From positions 1 through 64,000 of the forward strand of contig CAVPYY010000006.1 of assembly GCA_963710135.1 (NCBI GenBank): DNA of 64,000 nt. Direction: 5' to 3'. Shown here piece by piece: positions 17,505 through 25,337 of the stretch. The stretch comes from SG8-30 sp963710135. Lineage in GTDB: Bacteria > Pseudomonadota > Gammaproteobacteria > Steroidobacterales > Steroidobacteraceae. The notes below the pieces were generated by a model that was not told the DNA's origin, did no database searches, and saw only the letters and a program-made list of their open reading frames with translations. Both the position numbers and the translations under genes were made by a program. Positions within the stretch are counted from its first letter, which is position 1; the number at the start of each line of letters is the position of its first letter.

Positions 17505-17885
17505 ATGGCAGCCAATACTCCGGCCCTGTTCGGCCGCTATACGGTGGTCGGCGCGCTGGCCACGGCGGCGCACTACGTCCTGTTGGTGGTCCTGATCGAG
17601 GCTTTTGGCGCGTCGCCTGGGCCGTCGGCCACCTGCGGCGCCCTGCTCGGGGCCGGCGTCGCCTATGTGGGCAACCGCCGCCTGACATTCTCCAGTCGGG
17701 TAGCGCACCGCCAGGCGCTGCCGCGATTCCTGCTGGTGGCGGCCGGCGGCGCGCTCCTGCAGGGCGCCATGGTCGCGGGTGGCACGAGCATCCTGGGAGT
17801 TCACTACCTGCTCGCCCAGGTCCTGGCGACCGCCGTCGTACTCATCGCCGGTTTCAACCTGAACCGGCACTGGACTTTTGCTTGA
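17505..17885 (+). CDS. GtrA family membrane protein
   Basis: The 126-residue protein has four membrane helices and the typical GtrA ends: LFGRYTVVGALATAAHYVLL at the start and FNLNRHWTFA at the C-terminus, plus YVGNRRLTFSS in the middle. GtrA proteins are thought to flip or position undecaprenyl-phosphate-linked sugars. The two glycosyltransferases directly downstream fit a lipid-linked sugar transfer unit. It diverges from the beta-lactamase gene across 110 bases. Confidence 0.9.
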   Translation: MAANTPALFGRYTVVGALATAAHYVLLVVLIEAFGASPGPSATCGALLGAGVAYVGNRRLTFSSRVAHRQALPRFLLVAAGGALLQGAMVAGGTSILGVHYLLAQVLATAVVLIAGFNLNRHWTFA

Positions 17886-18934
17886 ACAGAACAACCTTCC
17901 TGAACGCCATCGGTACCGATCTGGCCCAGGATTGTGACCTGAGCGTGGTAGTACCCGCATTCAACGAACAACCGGTCCTGGCCGAATTTCACCGGCGGCT
18001 TGCTGCGACGTTGCACGGTGCCAACCTGTCATTTGAAGTCATCTATGTGGACGATGGCAGTACGGATGCGACGCAATCGGTGCTCAGGCTGCTGCGGGCA
18101 AAGGATGCCCGAATCGGTATCGTCCGTCTGAGCCGCAACTTCGGCAAGGAAAAGGCCATGAGCGCCGGTCTCCGTTGCGCTGCCGGCTCGGCGGTCGTCG
18201 TGATCGATGCGGATCTGCAGGATCCGCCCGAGGCTATTCCGGCCATGCTCGCGGCGTGGCGCGACGGGTGTGACGTCGTCGACATGCGGCGCCGCAGCCG
18301 GCCCGGCGAGAGCTGGCTGAAATGCGCCACGGCGCATCTCTTCTATCGGGTCATCAACCGGCTGAGCGAAGTGCCCATTCCGCACGATACCGGCGACTTT
18401 CGGCTCTTGAGCCGTCGCGCTGTCGATGCGCTCAACGAGATGCCGGAAGACTGCCGGTTCATGAAGGGCCTGTTCGCCTGGATCGGCTTCGAGCGTACCA
18501 GCATCGACTACGACCGGGCGCCGCGCGCGGCGGGCAGCAGCAAGTGGCACTACTGGAAGCTGTGGAATTTTGCGCTGGAGGGCATCACCGGATTTTCGCT
18601 GGCGCCGCTGAAGGTCGCGACTTACGTCGGGATGCTGACGGCCCTGCTCGCATTCATCTATGCGGCCTACGTGATCGTCAAGACGCTGGTGCTGGGAGAT
18701 CCGGTGCCGGGCTTCCCGACCTTGATCGTGGCTGTCTCGTTCCTGGGCGGGCTGCAACTCATGGCCATCGGCGTGCTCGGTGAGTACGTGGGCCGGCTGT
18801 TCGTGGAGAGCAAGCGCCGGCCGCTCTATCTGGTGCAGGAGTTTCTCGCCCCGGCCCGGCAGGCCGCCTCGCTGCCGTCTTCGCGTGTCAGAGCGGACTT
18901 GCGTGCCGGCGCCAGCGTTTCGCTATCGGGCTGA
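17882..18934 (+). CDS. Family 2 glycosyltransferase (DPM1/GtrB-like)
   Basis: This enzyme of about 350 residues probably charges polyprenyl phosphate with a sugar. Motifs: LSVVVPAFNEQPVLAEF, IYVDDGSTDAT, VVVIDADLQDPPEAIPAM and RRSRPGESWLKC, then DTGDFRLLSRRAVDAL. Two C-terminal membrane helices (about 235-258 and 270-293) match GtrB-type enzymes. The TTG at 17882 overlaps the GtrA stop as TTGA and keeps the whole conserved domain; no ATG lies before the first motif. It overlaps the next gene by about 50 bases. Confidence 0.9.
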   Translation: MNRTTFLNAIGTDLAQDCDLSVVVPAFNEQPVLAEFHRRLAATLHGANLSFEVIYVDDGSTDATQSVLRLLRAKDARIGIVRLSRNFGKEKAMSAGLRCAAGSAVVVIDADLQDPPEAIPAMLAAWRDGCDVVDMRRRSRPGESWLKCATAHLFYRVINRLSEVPIPHDTGDFRLLSRRAVDALNEMPEDCRFMKGLFAWIGFERTSIDYDRAPRAAGSSKWHYWKLWNFALEGITGFSLAPLKVATYVGMLTALLAFIYAAYVIVKTLVLGDPVPGFPTLIVAVSFLGGLQLMAIGVLGEYVGRLFVESKRRPLYLVQEFLAPARQAASLPSSRVRADLRAGASVSLSG

Positions 18935-20366
18935 CCGACTCCTGTGGTGGACGATCGCGGCCGCGGCTGCCGCGCGGCTGCTTTCGCTCGGTCTGTATCC
19001 GCTGATGGACACCACCGAGGCGCGCTACGCTGAAATCGGCCGCAAGATGGTGGAGTTGGGAGACTGGGTCACACCATGGGTCGACTACGGCGTCCCGTTC
19101 TGGGGCAAGCCGCCATTGTCATTCTGGATGACCGCGACGGGTTTCAGCGCCCTGGGCCTGTCCGAGTTCGCGGCCCGGTTCCCCCATTGGCTCGCCGCCT
19201 TGCTGACTGGCTGGATCATCTGGGATTGGTTCGCCAGGCGCTCGCGACGAGAAGCCATGATCGCAGTGTCGGTTGCTGCGGGTGCGCTGGTGTTCTTCCT
19301 GTCGGCCGGCGCGGTCATGACGGACATGGCCTTGCTGCTCGGCACCACGCTCGCGATGCGCGGTTACTGGCTGGGGCTGAACGCCGAGCCGGCGCAGAGG
19401 CGCCGTGAACAGGGACTGTTGTTCCTGGGCCTGGCGATCGGGTTGCTTGCCAAGGGACCGATCGCAGTGGTCCTGGCGGGGCTGCCCATAGCGGCCTGGA
19501 CGCTCGGCCAGGGCAGGGTGATCGAGGCCCTGCACGAACTGCGCTGGTTTACCGGGCTGTTGTTGACCGCGATCCTGGTGCTCCCCTGGTACCTGTTGGC
19601 CGAGTCCCGCACTCCCGGCTTCCTCGAGTATTTCCTGATTGGCGAGCACTGGCACCGGTTCGTGACCTCCGGTTGGCAAGGCGACCTGTACGGTAGCGCG
19701 CACGCCTTCCCGCGCGGATCGATCTGGCTGTTCGCGATCGCGGCGCTGCTGCCGTGGTCGCTGGCGCTGCCGGTCGCCCGGCTTCTGTGGCGAAGGCAGT
19801 TGGAGGCTGCTTCGTTCGCAGACCGGCCGCTCGGGCTGTACCTGCTGTGCTGGGCATTCGCCCCCGTCGTGTTCTTCACGTTCTCCGGCAACGTGCTCTG
19901 GACCTACGTGCTGCCGTGCGTGCCGGCCTTCGCAATGTGGAATGCGCTTTGGCTCGCGCGGGTTCCGCGCTCTTTTCAGGTCGACCTGCTGCTGGCTGGA
20001 GGAACCGCTGCGACGATCCTGCTGGTCGCCTCTGCAGTGGTGGCCATCAATTTCGGCGGTCTGGGAGACAAGAACTCGACGCGCCGCCTGATCGCTGAAT
20101 CCCGCACCCTGTGCAGCCCGCAAGCGCCCCTCGTCTTTTTCCATCGTCGACCCGATTCCGCTGTGTTCTACAGCCGTGGTGCGGCTTTGCTGGGGGAGAG
20201 GACGGAGGAGGTGACCACGCTCGCTGATCACGGACCGGTATGTCTCGCCGTCGACCGCGAGGATCTCAAGCGGATCCCGCCCGAACTCGGCTCCCGGCTG
20301 AGGCCGATCGTCCGGCGCGGGGACGTTGAGCTGTTCGAGCTGCTGCCTTCGCGAACGACGCCTTGA
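18885..20366 (+). CDS. ArnT-like family 39 glycosyltransferase
   Basis: This integral membrane glycosyltransferase of about 493 residues transfers sugars from polyprenyl phosphate to an extracytoplasmic acceptor (lipid A in ArnT, proteins in PMTs). The key first loop, PLMDTTEARYAEIGRKMV, contains the acidic pair typical of the family and is followed by WGKPPLSFWMTA. About ten membrane helices follow, then a small C-terminal soluble domain (from about 410). The GTG at 18885 is used; another GTG at 18900 is equally possible. With GtrA and the GT2 gene it forms a complete charge, flip and transfer set. Confidence 0.9.
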   Translation: MSERTCVPAPAFRYRADRLLWWTIAAAAAARLLSLGLYPLMDTTEARYAEIGRKMVELGDWVTPWVDYGVPFWGKPPLSFWMTATGFSALGLSEFAARFPHWLAALLTGWIIWDWFARRSRREAMIAVSVAAGALVFFLSAGAVMTDMALLLGTTLAMRGYWLGLNAEPAQRRREQGLLFLGLAIGLLAKGPIAVVLAGLPIAAWTLGQGRVIEALHELRWFTGLLLTAILVLPWYLLAESRTPGFLEYFLIGEHWHRFVTSGWQGDLYGSAHAFPRGSIWLFAIAALLPWSLALPVARLLWRRQLEAASFADRPLGLYLLCWAFAPVVFFTFSGNVLWTYVLPCVPAFAMWNALWLARVPRSFQVDLLLAGGTAATILLVASAVVAINFGGLGDKNSTRRLIAESRTLCSPQAPLVFFHRRPDSAVFYSRGAALLGERTEEVTTLADHGPVCLAVDREDLKRIPPELGSRLRPIVRRGDVELFELLPSRTTP

Positions 20367-20389
20367 CGGAGGCGCCGGAGTTCGCGCCC

Positions 20390-21160
20390 TCAGTGGGCCT
20401 TGCTGGCGGCCCGCTGCGGAACGAACACCAGGCACAGGACGATGAAGAGCAACAGGGCCGCGGTGGCCGAGTATCGGCTGAGCTCAAGGCCACCTGCGCT
20501 CACGGGCTTGTCGAGAAAGTCCCCGACTACCGCCCCGAGCGGTCGCGTCAGCACGAATGCCAGCCAGAACAGCCAGGTCCGGGAGATGCGTGTCCAGAAG
20601 TAGGCGGCCGCGACTGCCGCGAGCAAGGCGCTGAACAGTATCGCGCCACCGACGTAGCCAAATGCGGCCGTATCCGCAGTCCAGTCCCCGAGCGCTGTAC
20701 CCAGCGTCTGGGAGAACATGATGGTCATCCAGTAGAAAACTTCCGCTTGCGGGGTTCGGACCGTCTCGACCGAAATCGTCCCCAGGGTGCGGTGCCACGC
20801 GAACAGTGAAACTACCAGCAGCGCGGCCAGCAGCGTCGTCCCGCCCGCATAGCCGATTCCGAGCGAGCGATCAGCGTAGTCGGCGAGGGTGGTGCCGACC
20901 GTGGTGGAGGCGATGATGGTGACCCAGTAGATGCCCGGGTGGAACTTCTTCGCAGCGATCTGCGCAATCACCGCGGCGACGAATATCGCGGCGAAGATTG
21001 CTGTGCCGACCAGATATCCAAGTCCGAGCGACATCGACACGGCATCACCGCCGGTCTCGCCCAGGGTGGTCGCGGCGATCTTGACGACCCAGAACATGAG
21101 GGTGACTTCCGGGACTTTGCTCGGGAGGTACGCGTCGATGCGGGGAGTGGGGATCGACAT
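20390..21160 (-). CDS. COG4705-type membrane protein with fourfold repeat
   Basis: This 256-residue integral membrane protein is built from four repeats. Each has a helix start with the pattern T-x-G-x-x-x-x-D followed by a glycine-rich helix (KIAATTLGETGGDAVSM, IIASTTVGTTLADYAD, IMFSQTLGTALGDWTAD, FVLTRPLGAVVGDFLD). Eight membrane segments result. Proteins of this kind are grouped as COG4705, predicted membrane proteins without an established role. The repeated conserved acidic residue in the membrane would suit an ion-conducting or metal-handling function, but this is a guess. It diverges from the TPM lipoprotein gene. Confidence 0.8.
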   Translation of the reverse strand: MSIPTPRIDAYLPSKVPEVTLMFWVVKIAATTLGETGGDAVSMSLGLGYLVGTAIFAAIFVAAVIAQIAAKKFHPGIYWVTIIASTTVGTTLADYADRSLGIGYAGGTTLLAALLVVSLFAWHRTLGTISVETVRTPQAEVFYWMTIMFSQTLGTALGDWTADTAAFGYVGGAILFSALLAAVAAAYFWTRISRTWLFWLAFVLTRPLGAVVGDFLDKPVSAGGLELSRYSATAALLLFIVLCLVFVPQRAASKAH

Positions 21161-21264
21161 GATCCTGTGCCGCCTGTGTGGCGGCGCTATGGTCGAATGT
21201 CCGGAATCACGAATTTTGACGTAAGCGGCAGTCCGGAAGTTCCTCAGCTCCTTAAGATGACCGG

Positions 21265-22266
21265 ATGTGTGTAGCGCAGAACCGGGTAGCGTGGTTGTTG
21301 TGGCTGGCCGTGCCGCTGGCGCTGGCGGCCTGTGACCGGCAGGCGTCGTCGCAGCCTGTCTTCATCGAGGATCATGCCGCGCTCATGACCGACGACGAGC
21401 GCAGCAGCGTGACAGCCTGGCACCAGGCGTTGCTCGCGCAGCACGATATCGACTATCGCGTCCTTACGGTCCCGCAGGCCGATGACCTCAGTGGTCTGGC
21501 TGTTAGCTACTTCGAAGAGACGGACGTAGGCGGGCGGTCGCGTGGGGGCCGTGGCCTGTTGCTGGTAATCGACAAAGAGAACGATCGTGTTCGGCTGGAG
21601 GTTGCCCGCGAGCTGGAGGACAGCTTTCCCGACGCCTTCGTTGCCTTTGTCGAGCGCGAGCAAATGGCGCCATTCTTCGCCGCGGGGCGGATAGGTGACG
21701 GCATCGTCGCGACCAGCGAGCTGATCGCCGGACAAGCCGCGAGGTTCACGGGGCCCGGGCATTCCGACTCCAGCAAGATACCCGCCAGCACCGCCGGTGG
21801 CGGCGCCGAGCGGAAGGCAGGCATTGGCGAGGGCTATCGGCGACCCGAACCCGTTGCGGCGGTATCGTCGTCGCTGCCCGGCAACACGCCATTGGAGACC
21901 GTTTCAAGTTATCTGTCCGCCATGGCGGCACAGGACGCGTCCGCCGATCTCGATCTCTATACCGCCGCCACCCGTGCGATGCTCGCGGGCCAAGTGGTGA
22001 CCCGCGGCCAGATGCGGAACCTCGTGCGGACCTATCAGGATTGTCCGACGCCAACGGCGCGGCAAGAGGACGGTTACGCGGTGATCGTCTATCCAGGAGA
22101 CGGCGGCGGCTGTTCGCCGTGGTTTCTGGAGCGTGGCGCCGACGGCCGCTGGCGTCTCGACCTGCTGGTGATGCAGCAAGCGATACGCTTCGACACCCGT
22201 AACCGGTGGCGGATCGCCGAGCCGTCTGCGCTGGGCAACTACCGGTTTGCGTTTCCGGACGGTTGA
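21265..22266 (+). CDS. TPM-domain lipoprotein
   Basis: The 333-residue precursor has a lipobox (LALAAC, Cys near residue 23). A TPM domain follows at about 32-160 (IEDHAALMTDDERSSVTAWH, GRGLLLVIDKENDRVRLEVA, FVEREQMAPFFAAGRIGDGI). TPM domains occur in TLP18.3/Psb32-like and YgcG-like envelope proteins; some have phosphatase activity in plants. The C-terminal half (about 215-333) is a separate domain with an NTF2-like look (LETVSSYLSAMAAQDASADL). It is the last resident gene before dif. Confidence 0.78.
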   Translation: MCVAQNRVAWLLWLAVPLALAACDRQASSQPVFIEDHAALMTDDERSSVTAWHQALLAQHDIDYRVLTVPQADDLSGLAVSYFEETDVGGRSRGGRGLLLVIDKENDRVRLEVARELEDSFPDAFVAFVEREQMAPFFAAGRIGDGIVATSELIAGQAARFTGPGHSDSSKIPASTAGGGAERKAGIGEGYRRPEPVAAVSSSLPGNTPLETVSSYLSAMAAQDASADLDLYTAATRAMLAGQVVTRGQMRNLVRTYQDCPTPTARQEDGYAVIVYPGDGGGCSPWFLERGADGRWRLDLLVMQQAIRFDTRNRWRIAEPSALGNYRFAFPDG

Positions 22267-22357
22267 TCCACGGGCGGCAGCACTGGATACGGAGTCGGGT
22301 GGCAAGGCGGGCGGATCGCCGGTCCCGGCCCAGTCAGCTGCGCAGGATGCCACCGAG

Positions 22358-22385
22358 ATTTGTCATAATATACATTATGCGAACT
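22358..22385 (-). other. dif: Chromosome dimer resolution site dif
   Basis: On the minus strand the 28 bases have an XerC arm AGTTCGCATAA, a central region TGTATA and an XerD arm TTATGACAAAT. Compared with E. coli dif as I know it (XerC arm GGTGCGCATAA, centre TGTATA, XerD arm TTATGTTAAAT), 24 of 28 bases agree and the central 18 are identical. XerC/XerD recombine this site at the FtsK septum to resolve chromosome dimers, so this marks the replication terminus. It lies 91 bases after the TPM gene stop, in a gene-free stretch. Confidence 0.93.
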
Positions 22386-22636
22386 GTAGTAGTACAGCTC
22401 AGGTATGGCACTTGGACGGCCGTTGCCTGAGTTCTTTCGAACCCCTCCAACCACCTCCGACCTAGCGCCCGAATCGCTTTAGGCAGGCGGTGAAACTCGG
22501 TACGCTGATCGAAATGTTAGGCGATCTGCCAAGGATGGTTGATCGCGAAGCTGGGCAGTTGGGCTCATGATCAGGGCCGTCGATACATGCAGCCACTGAG
22601 CTGAACCGAGCGCGGAACGGCGGCGCGCTCAGGACA

Positions 22637-23194
22637 TCACGCGAATCCCCTGCGCGTTTGTCGCCACACGGGCTTGGTCCCTGTATCGAGGGTGCCATGG
22701 CCCGTTTGCCCCTTTAGGCAAAACTGCTTGTAGTAACCGCTGAACAGCGCATTTCTCTTTTCCTGCGGATTGAGGGTCTTCGCGACCGTGTTATTTGGAG
22801 CGAAAATCTCTTTGACGTCCTTGTCTGTCGCGCCCACCAAATACCCGACAGAGAGTGCCGTTTGGAGGAATGAAACCCGCTGAGCCTTTGACATTTCCAT
22901 GCAGTGCACAGGTCGCTTGTGATCAGGATGGCGAGCAGGAAAGCGATTGTCGCGATATTCGAGTACACAACGGATACGCTCTTGGCCGTCCGCCACTTCC
23001 TTGATGCTGCGCTCCGTATCGAGATCAATCGTGTGCCGGACATAGATCGATGGAACCGGCTTGCTTTCAAGTAACGTGTTGATCAAGTACGCCTTCTGAG
23101 GCGTAGACCAAACTGACCATCGCTGGTACCAGGGACTGACGTCGAGTTCGTTCCGCTCTTGGGCTGCGGCTATCTCTTGAACTATTGGAGATTC
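22637..23194 (-). pseudogene. DUF262 (GmrSD-type) protein, 5' remnant
   Basis: Starting after a TGA at 23195-23197 the frame reads NELDVSPWYQRWSVWSTPQK, then AYLINTLLESKPVPSIYVRH and IKEVADGQERIRCVLEYRDN. This is the N-terminal DUF262 core (PxYQR...W, LLxxxPxPxI, EVxDGQxR), a ParB-like nucleotidase fold found in GmrSD-type modification-dependent restriction enzymes. No ATG or GTG lies before the PWYQR motif; the first start codon is a TTG at 23086, inside the domain. After about 185 codons the reading ends in unrelated sequence, whereas intact family members are 350-700 residues. Both ends are missing, so this is a broken fragment. Confidence 0.8.
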
Positions 23195-23423
23195 TCAATC
23201 TACGCGTTCCAAGGCTCGGCTCACTTGCACAGGCGAGGATAAGCAGGGACCCCGGTGGAGTAACGCGGGGACCGACAGGTACGTGATGTTAGTCCAGAGG
23301 ATGCCATCCTGCAGCCCGGACGATCGTCGAGCGCCGATAACCCATCGAGGAGAAAGGGCAATCGAATGGCTCAGAAGCGGCACTCGCTATACACAGCGCG
23401 AACTTGCCTAGATTCGATCCTCC

Positions 23424-23720
23424 TCAGCCGCCGCTGCACCACTGCGACTCGCACGGCACCCCATCACCGTCGCCGTCCATCTCAGTGCCGGGGCAGTTCT
23501 CAATGAAGAACTTTGCTTCCTCACAGGAGTGCATCTGCGGGCAACGAGTCCTTCCATCGCATGTAAAGCGCGATTCAGTCGATTCGCGTTCGCTACCCGA
23601 GAGGAACTGTCGTGGTTCGATCGCCCCATTGGCATCAGCGTCGACTCCAATCTTCCCTGTGTCGGTTAGGTAGCGCCACCCTACTAAAGCGATTACGGCT
23701 ATCAGGAGCACTCTCTTCAT
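23424..23720 (-). CDS. Excalibur calcium-binding domain protein
   Basis: The 98-residue protein has an N-terminal signal or anchor (MKRVLLIAVIALVGWRYL) and a C-terminal excalibur domain: CDGRTRCPQMHSCEEAKFFI then CPGTEMDGDGDGVPCESQWC. The DxDxDGxPCE loop is EF-hand-like and six cysteines surround it. The domain is typical of extracellular calcium-binding proteins and of nuclease or cold-shock fusions; here it stands alone. It lies 18 bases downstream of the coiled-coil gene on the same strand, inside the dif-flanked segment. Confidence 0.85.
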   Translation of the reverse strand: MKRVLLIAVIALVGWRYLTDTGKIGVDADANGAIEPRQFLSGSERESTESRFTCDGRTRCPQMHSCEEAKFFIENCPGTEMDGDGDGVPCESQWCSGG

Positions 23721-23738
23721 GTCTGCGCCGACTTCGCC

Positions 23739-24176
23739 TTAGCGAAGCTGACCCTGTTCCCATCGGGCTTCAAACTCCCGTTTGGCTCTGATGTGCACGT
23801 TGCCGCAATCAACCTGGGTTTCCCAAGTGGGAGGATTCAGGCAGCTAGCAGATGGTTGGTAGAACCGGTTCCATGCCGCCTCCTTGGCTTGCTGGTCTTG
23901 GAGTCGGGTCGCAAGCGCTTCGGACTGGGCTTGCATCTGGGCGGCGTGTTGCTGTCTGGTAGCCAAATCCTGCGCTGCCTTGGCGCGACGCTGCTGGTCA
24001 GCACGTTGTTGGGCTGCTCGGCGGACCGCTTCCTGACGCTGCTGTAGATCGGAGATCGCGGTTGTCGTGCTGTCGTTGACCACTTTGACTGCAGCCCCCA
24101 TAAACAGCAGGCTGAAAACGAACCACACCAAGCCTGCGAGGACGATTCCCCCGGCGATCTGTAGCACCAATTTCAT
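23739..24176 (-). CDS. Membrane-anchored coiled-coil protein, unknown function
   Basis: I do not recognise a family. The 145-residue product has one N-terminal membrane helix (about 5-30). A highly charged, Gln/Ala/Arg-rich coiled coil follows (about 40-100, e.g. QQRQEAVRRAAQQRADQQRR). The C-terminal tail contains two cysteines (SCLNPPTWETQVDCGNVHIR) that could form a disulfide outside the membrane. It is the first gene of a two-gene unit with the excalibur protein, 128 bases inside the partial dif site, so it may be cargo of the integrated element. Confidence 0.7.
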   Translation of the reverse strand: MKLVLQIAGGIVLAGLVWFVFSLLFMGAAVKVVNDSTTTAISDLQQRQEAVRRAAQQRADQQRRAKAAQDLATRQQHAAQMQAQSEALATRLQDQQAKEAAWNRFYQPSASCLNPPTWETQVDCGNVHIRAKREFEARWEQGQLR

Positions 24177-24303
24177 CCGGACCTCCGTGTCGCCGGATTG
24201 TTGTTCTTGGTCGCAGCCTAGGTTCTGACACTTCGCACTTCAAGTGAACTGAGTAACGTTCTGAAAAGCAAGCCGTTTTCGACCCAATCTAAAGTACCCT
24301 TGC

Positions 24304-24320
24304 TATCCATTATGCGAAGT
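24304..24320 (-). other. Partial dif-like site (XerC arm plus centre)
   Basis: On the minus strand the bases read ACTTCGCATAA (XerC arm; 10 of 11 as in the complete site at 22358) and TGGATA (centre; 5 of 6). The position of the XerD arm (24293-24303) does not match. Loss or weakness of the XerD arm is known for attachment sites of some Xer-using phages such as TLC. It is the right boundary of the proposed element. Confidence 0.65.
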
Positions 24321-24441
24321 AGCATGAGGGGGCCCGGGGGGACAACTGAGCGAGTTCGGCATGGCTGGCTCAGGGTGTCGGCCGATTCGCGCGCAATTGC
24401 ATGAGAAGAACTTCAATGGCCCCTGAGGGTTAGGCCGCACC

Positions 24442-25065
24442 TTAAACGGGCTGAAGCGCCCGGTACTCACGCGCTACTTGCAACACTTCGATGTTGTCCG
24501 CCGCACACACCAAGCCTCCCTCCACCACGATGGCCATGACTCCGGCTTTTCGAATGAGCGAGCCGTCGCTAGCACGGGCCAACACGGCAGCAAGAAGCCC
24601 AGCTTGGAAGCTCTCGATTTGCGAGCATGGATTGCGAAGACCAGTGATCTCGACTACCGCGCGAGGACCAAGCTTGAGCCTTGTGCCGGCGCCTAGCCCG
24701 AGCAGCGCGATGCCTCGAGTGGTGATGTTTTCGCCCATCTCGCCTGGTGACACCGAAAAGCCTTTGAGTGCGAGTTCAGCGAACAACTCCTCGTGTAGGA
24801 GATGAACTTGCCTGAGATTGGGCTGGGTTGGATCTTTGGCGACCCGCGACCGATGCTTGACTTGGGCACCGAAGTGCGCATCTTCGCGCACGCCATGACC
24901 CGCCACCAATTCGACAACTGGCACGGTTTCCTTTGAGAACACGTGCCCACAGCTCCGGTGCACGGCTACGACCTGGCAGTGCGTGTGTTGGTGCGGTCTA
25001 ACTTCCAATTGGAGCGCGTGCTCGACGATAAATTGCCTGATGGTGTGCAGCCACTCGACGATCAT
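24442..25065 (-). CDS. MOSC domain-containing protein
   Basis: MOSC domains occur in molybdenum cofactor sulfurases and in stand-alone proteins thought to carry sulfur. The body matches well: ELVAGHGVREDAHFGAQVKH, SRVAKDPTQPNLRQVHLLHE, PGEMGENITTRGIALLGLG, VEITGLRNPCSQIESF with the conserved cysteine, and RKAGVMAIVVEGG. The start is uncertain. An ATG at 25065 or a TTG at 25077 adds about 30 residues not seen in the family; a GTG at 24942 would cut into the conserved VVAVHRSCGHVFSK. The gene lies just outside the partial dif and is less G+C-rich than its neighbours, so it may be an earlier acquisition. Confidence 0.8.
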   Translation of the reverse strand: MIVEWLHTIRQFIVEHALQLEVRPHQHTHCQVVAVHRSCGHVFSKETVPVVELVAGHGVREDAHFGAQVKHRSRVAKDPTQPNLRQVHLLHEELFAELALKGFSVSPGEMGENITTRGIALLGLGAGTRLKLGPRAVVEITGLRNPCSQIESFQAGLLAAVLARASDGSLIRKAGVMAIVVEGGLVCAADNIEVLQVAREYRALQPV

Positions 25066-25145
25066 CAGGACCCGCAACAGTGGATCCAGAACCTTGGGGC
25101 TTCGTGGGTATCCGCGCCATCACTGGGATGGGTAGGCTCGTGCGG

Positions 25146-25307
25146 TCACTTGAGATTCTGGTCGAACCAGCGCTGGCCCAGGTATAGCCCGACGGCGCCA
25201 GTGATGACTCCGGCCATCATGGCGCTGCCGAAGCCGATCTCGGCCCCCAGCCACCAGCCGCAGGATCCGAGGACGGTCGCGGACAGCCATCCAATGATCG
25301 TTCGCAT
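25146..25307 (-). CDS. Small two-helix membrane protein
   Basis: A 53-codon reading frame from ATG 25307 gives MRTIIGWLSATVLGSCGWWL, then GAEIGFGSAMMAGVITGAVG and ends LGQRWFDQNLK. It has two membrane helices with a glycine-rich turn. Short proteins of this pattern are common and conserved in proteobacteria but uncharacterised. It lies between the MOSC gene and the Rieske-fusion gene, all on the minus strand. Confidence 0.7.
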   Translation of the reverse strand: MRTIIGWLSATVLGSCGWWLGAEIGFGSAMMAGVITGAVGLYLGQRWFDQNLK

Positions 25308-25337
25308 GGTCTGTATTCTGGCTACGGTTTGTGCGCG

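Larger units (their letters stand above)
22369..24309 (+). mobile_element. Putative XerCD-integrated element at dif
   Basis: About 1.94 kb is bounded by a complete dif (22358-22385) and a partial one (24304-24320) in the same orientation. They share CATTATGCGAA exactly and 14 of 15 bases of TATnCATTATGCGAA. The DNA between is visibly poorer in G+C than its surroundings and carries a DUF262 remnant plus a two-gene envelope operon, but no recombinase. This is the pattern of elements that use host XerC/XerD (as CTX and TLC phages or the gonococcal island do). At 22386-22636 I find no gene; an open stretch 22466-22570 (translation RPNRFRQAVKLGTLIEMLGD) may be another gene fragment. Confidence 0.6.

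Noticed and set aside
22480..22560. Integron attC-like GTTAGGC near dif
   Set aside because: Only one GTTRRRY-like core was found, with no matching RYYYAAC partner or attC secondary structure.
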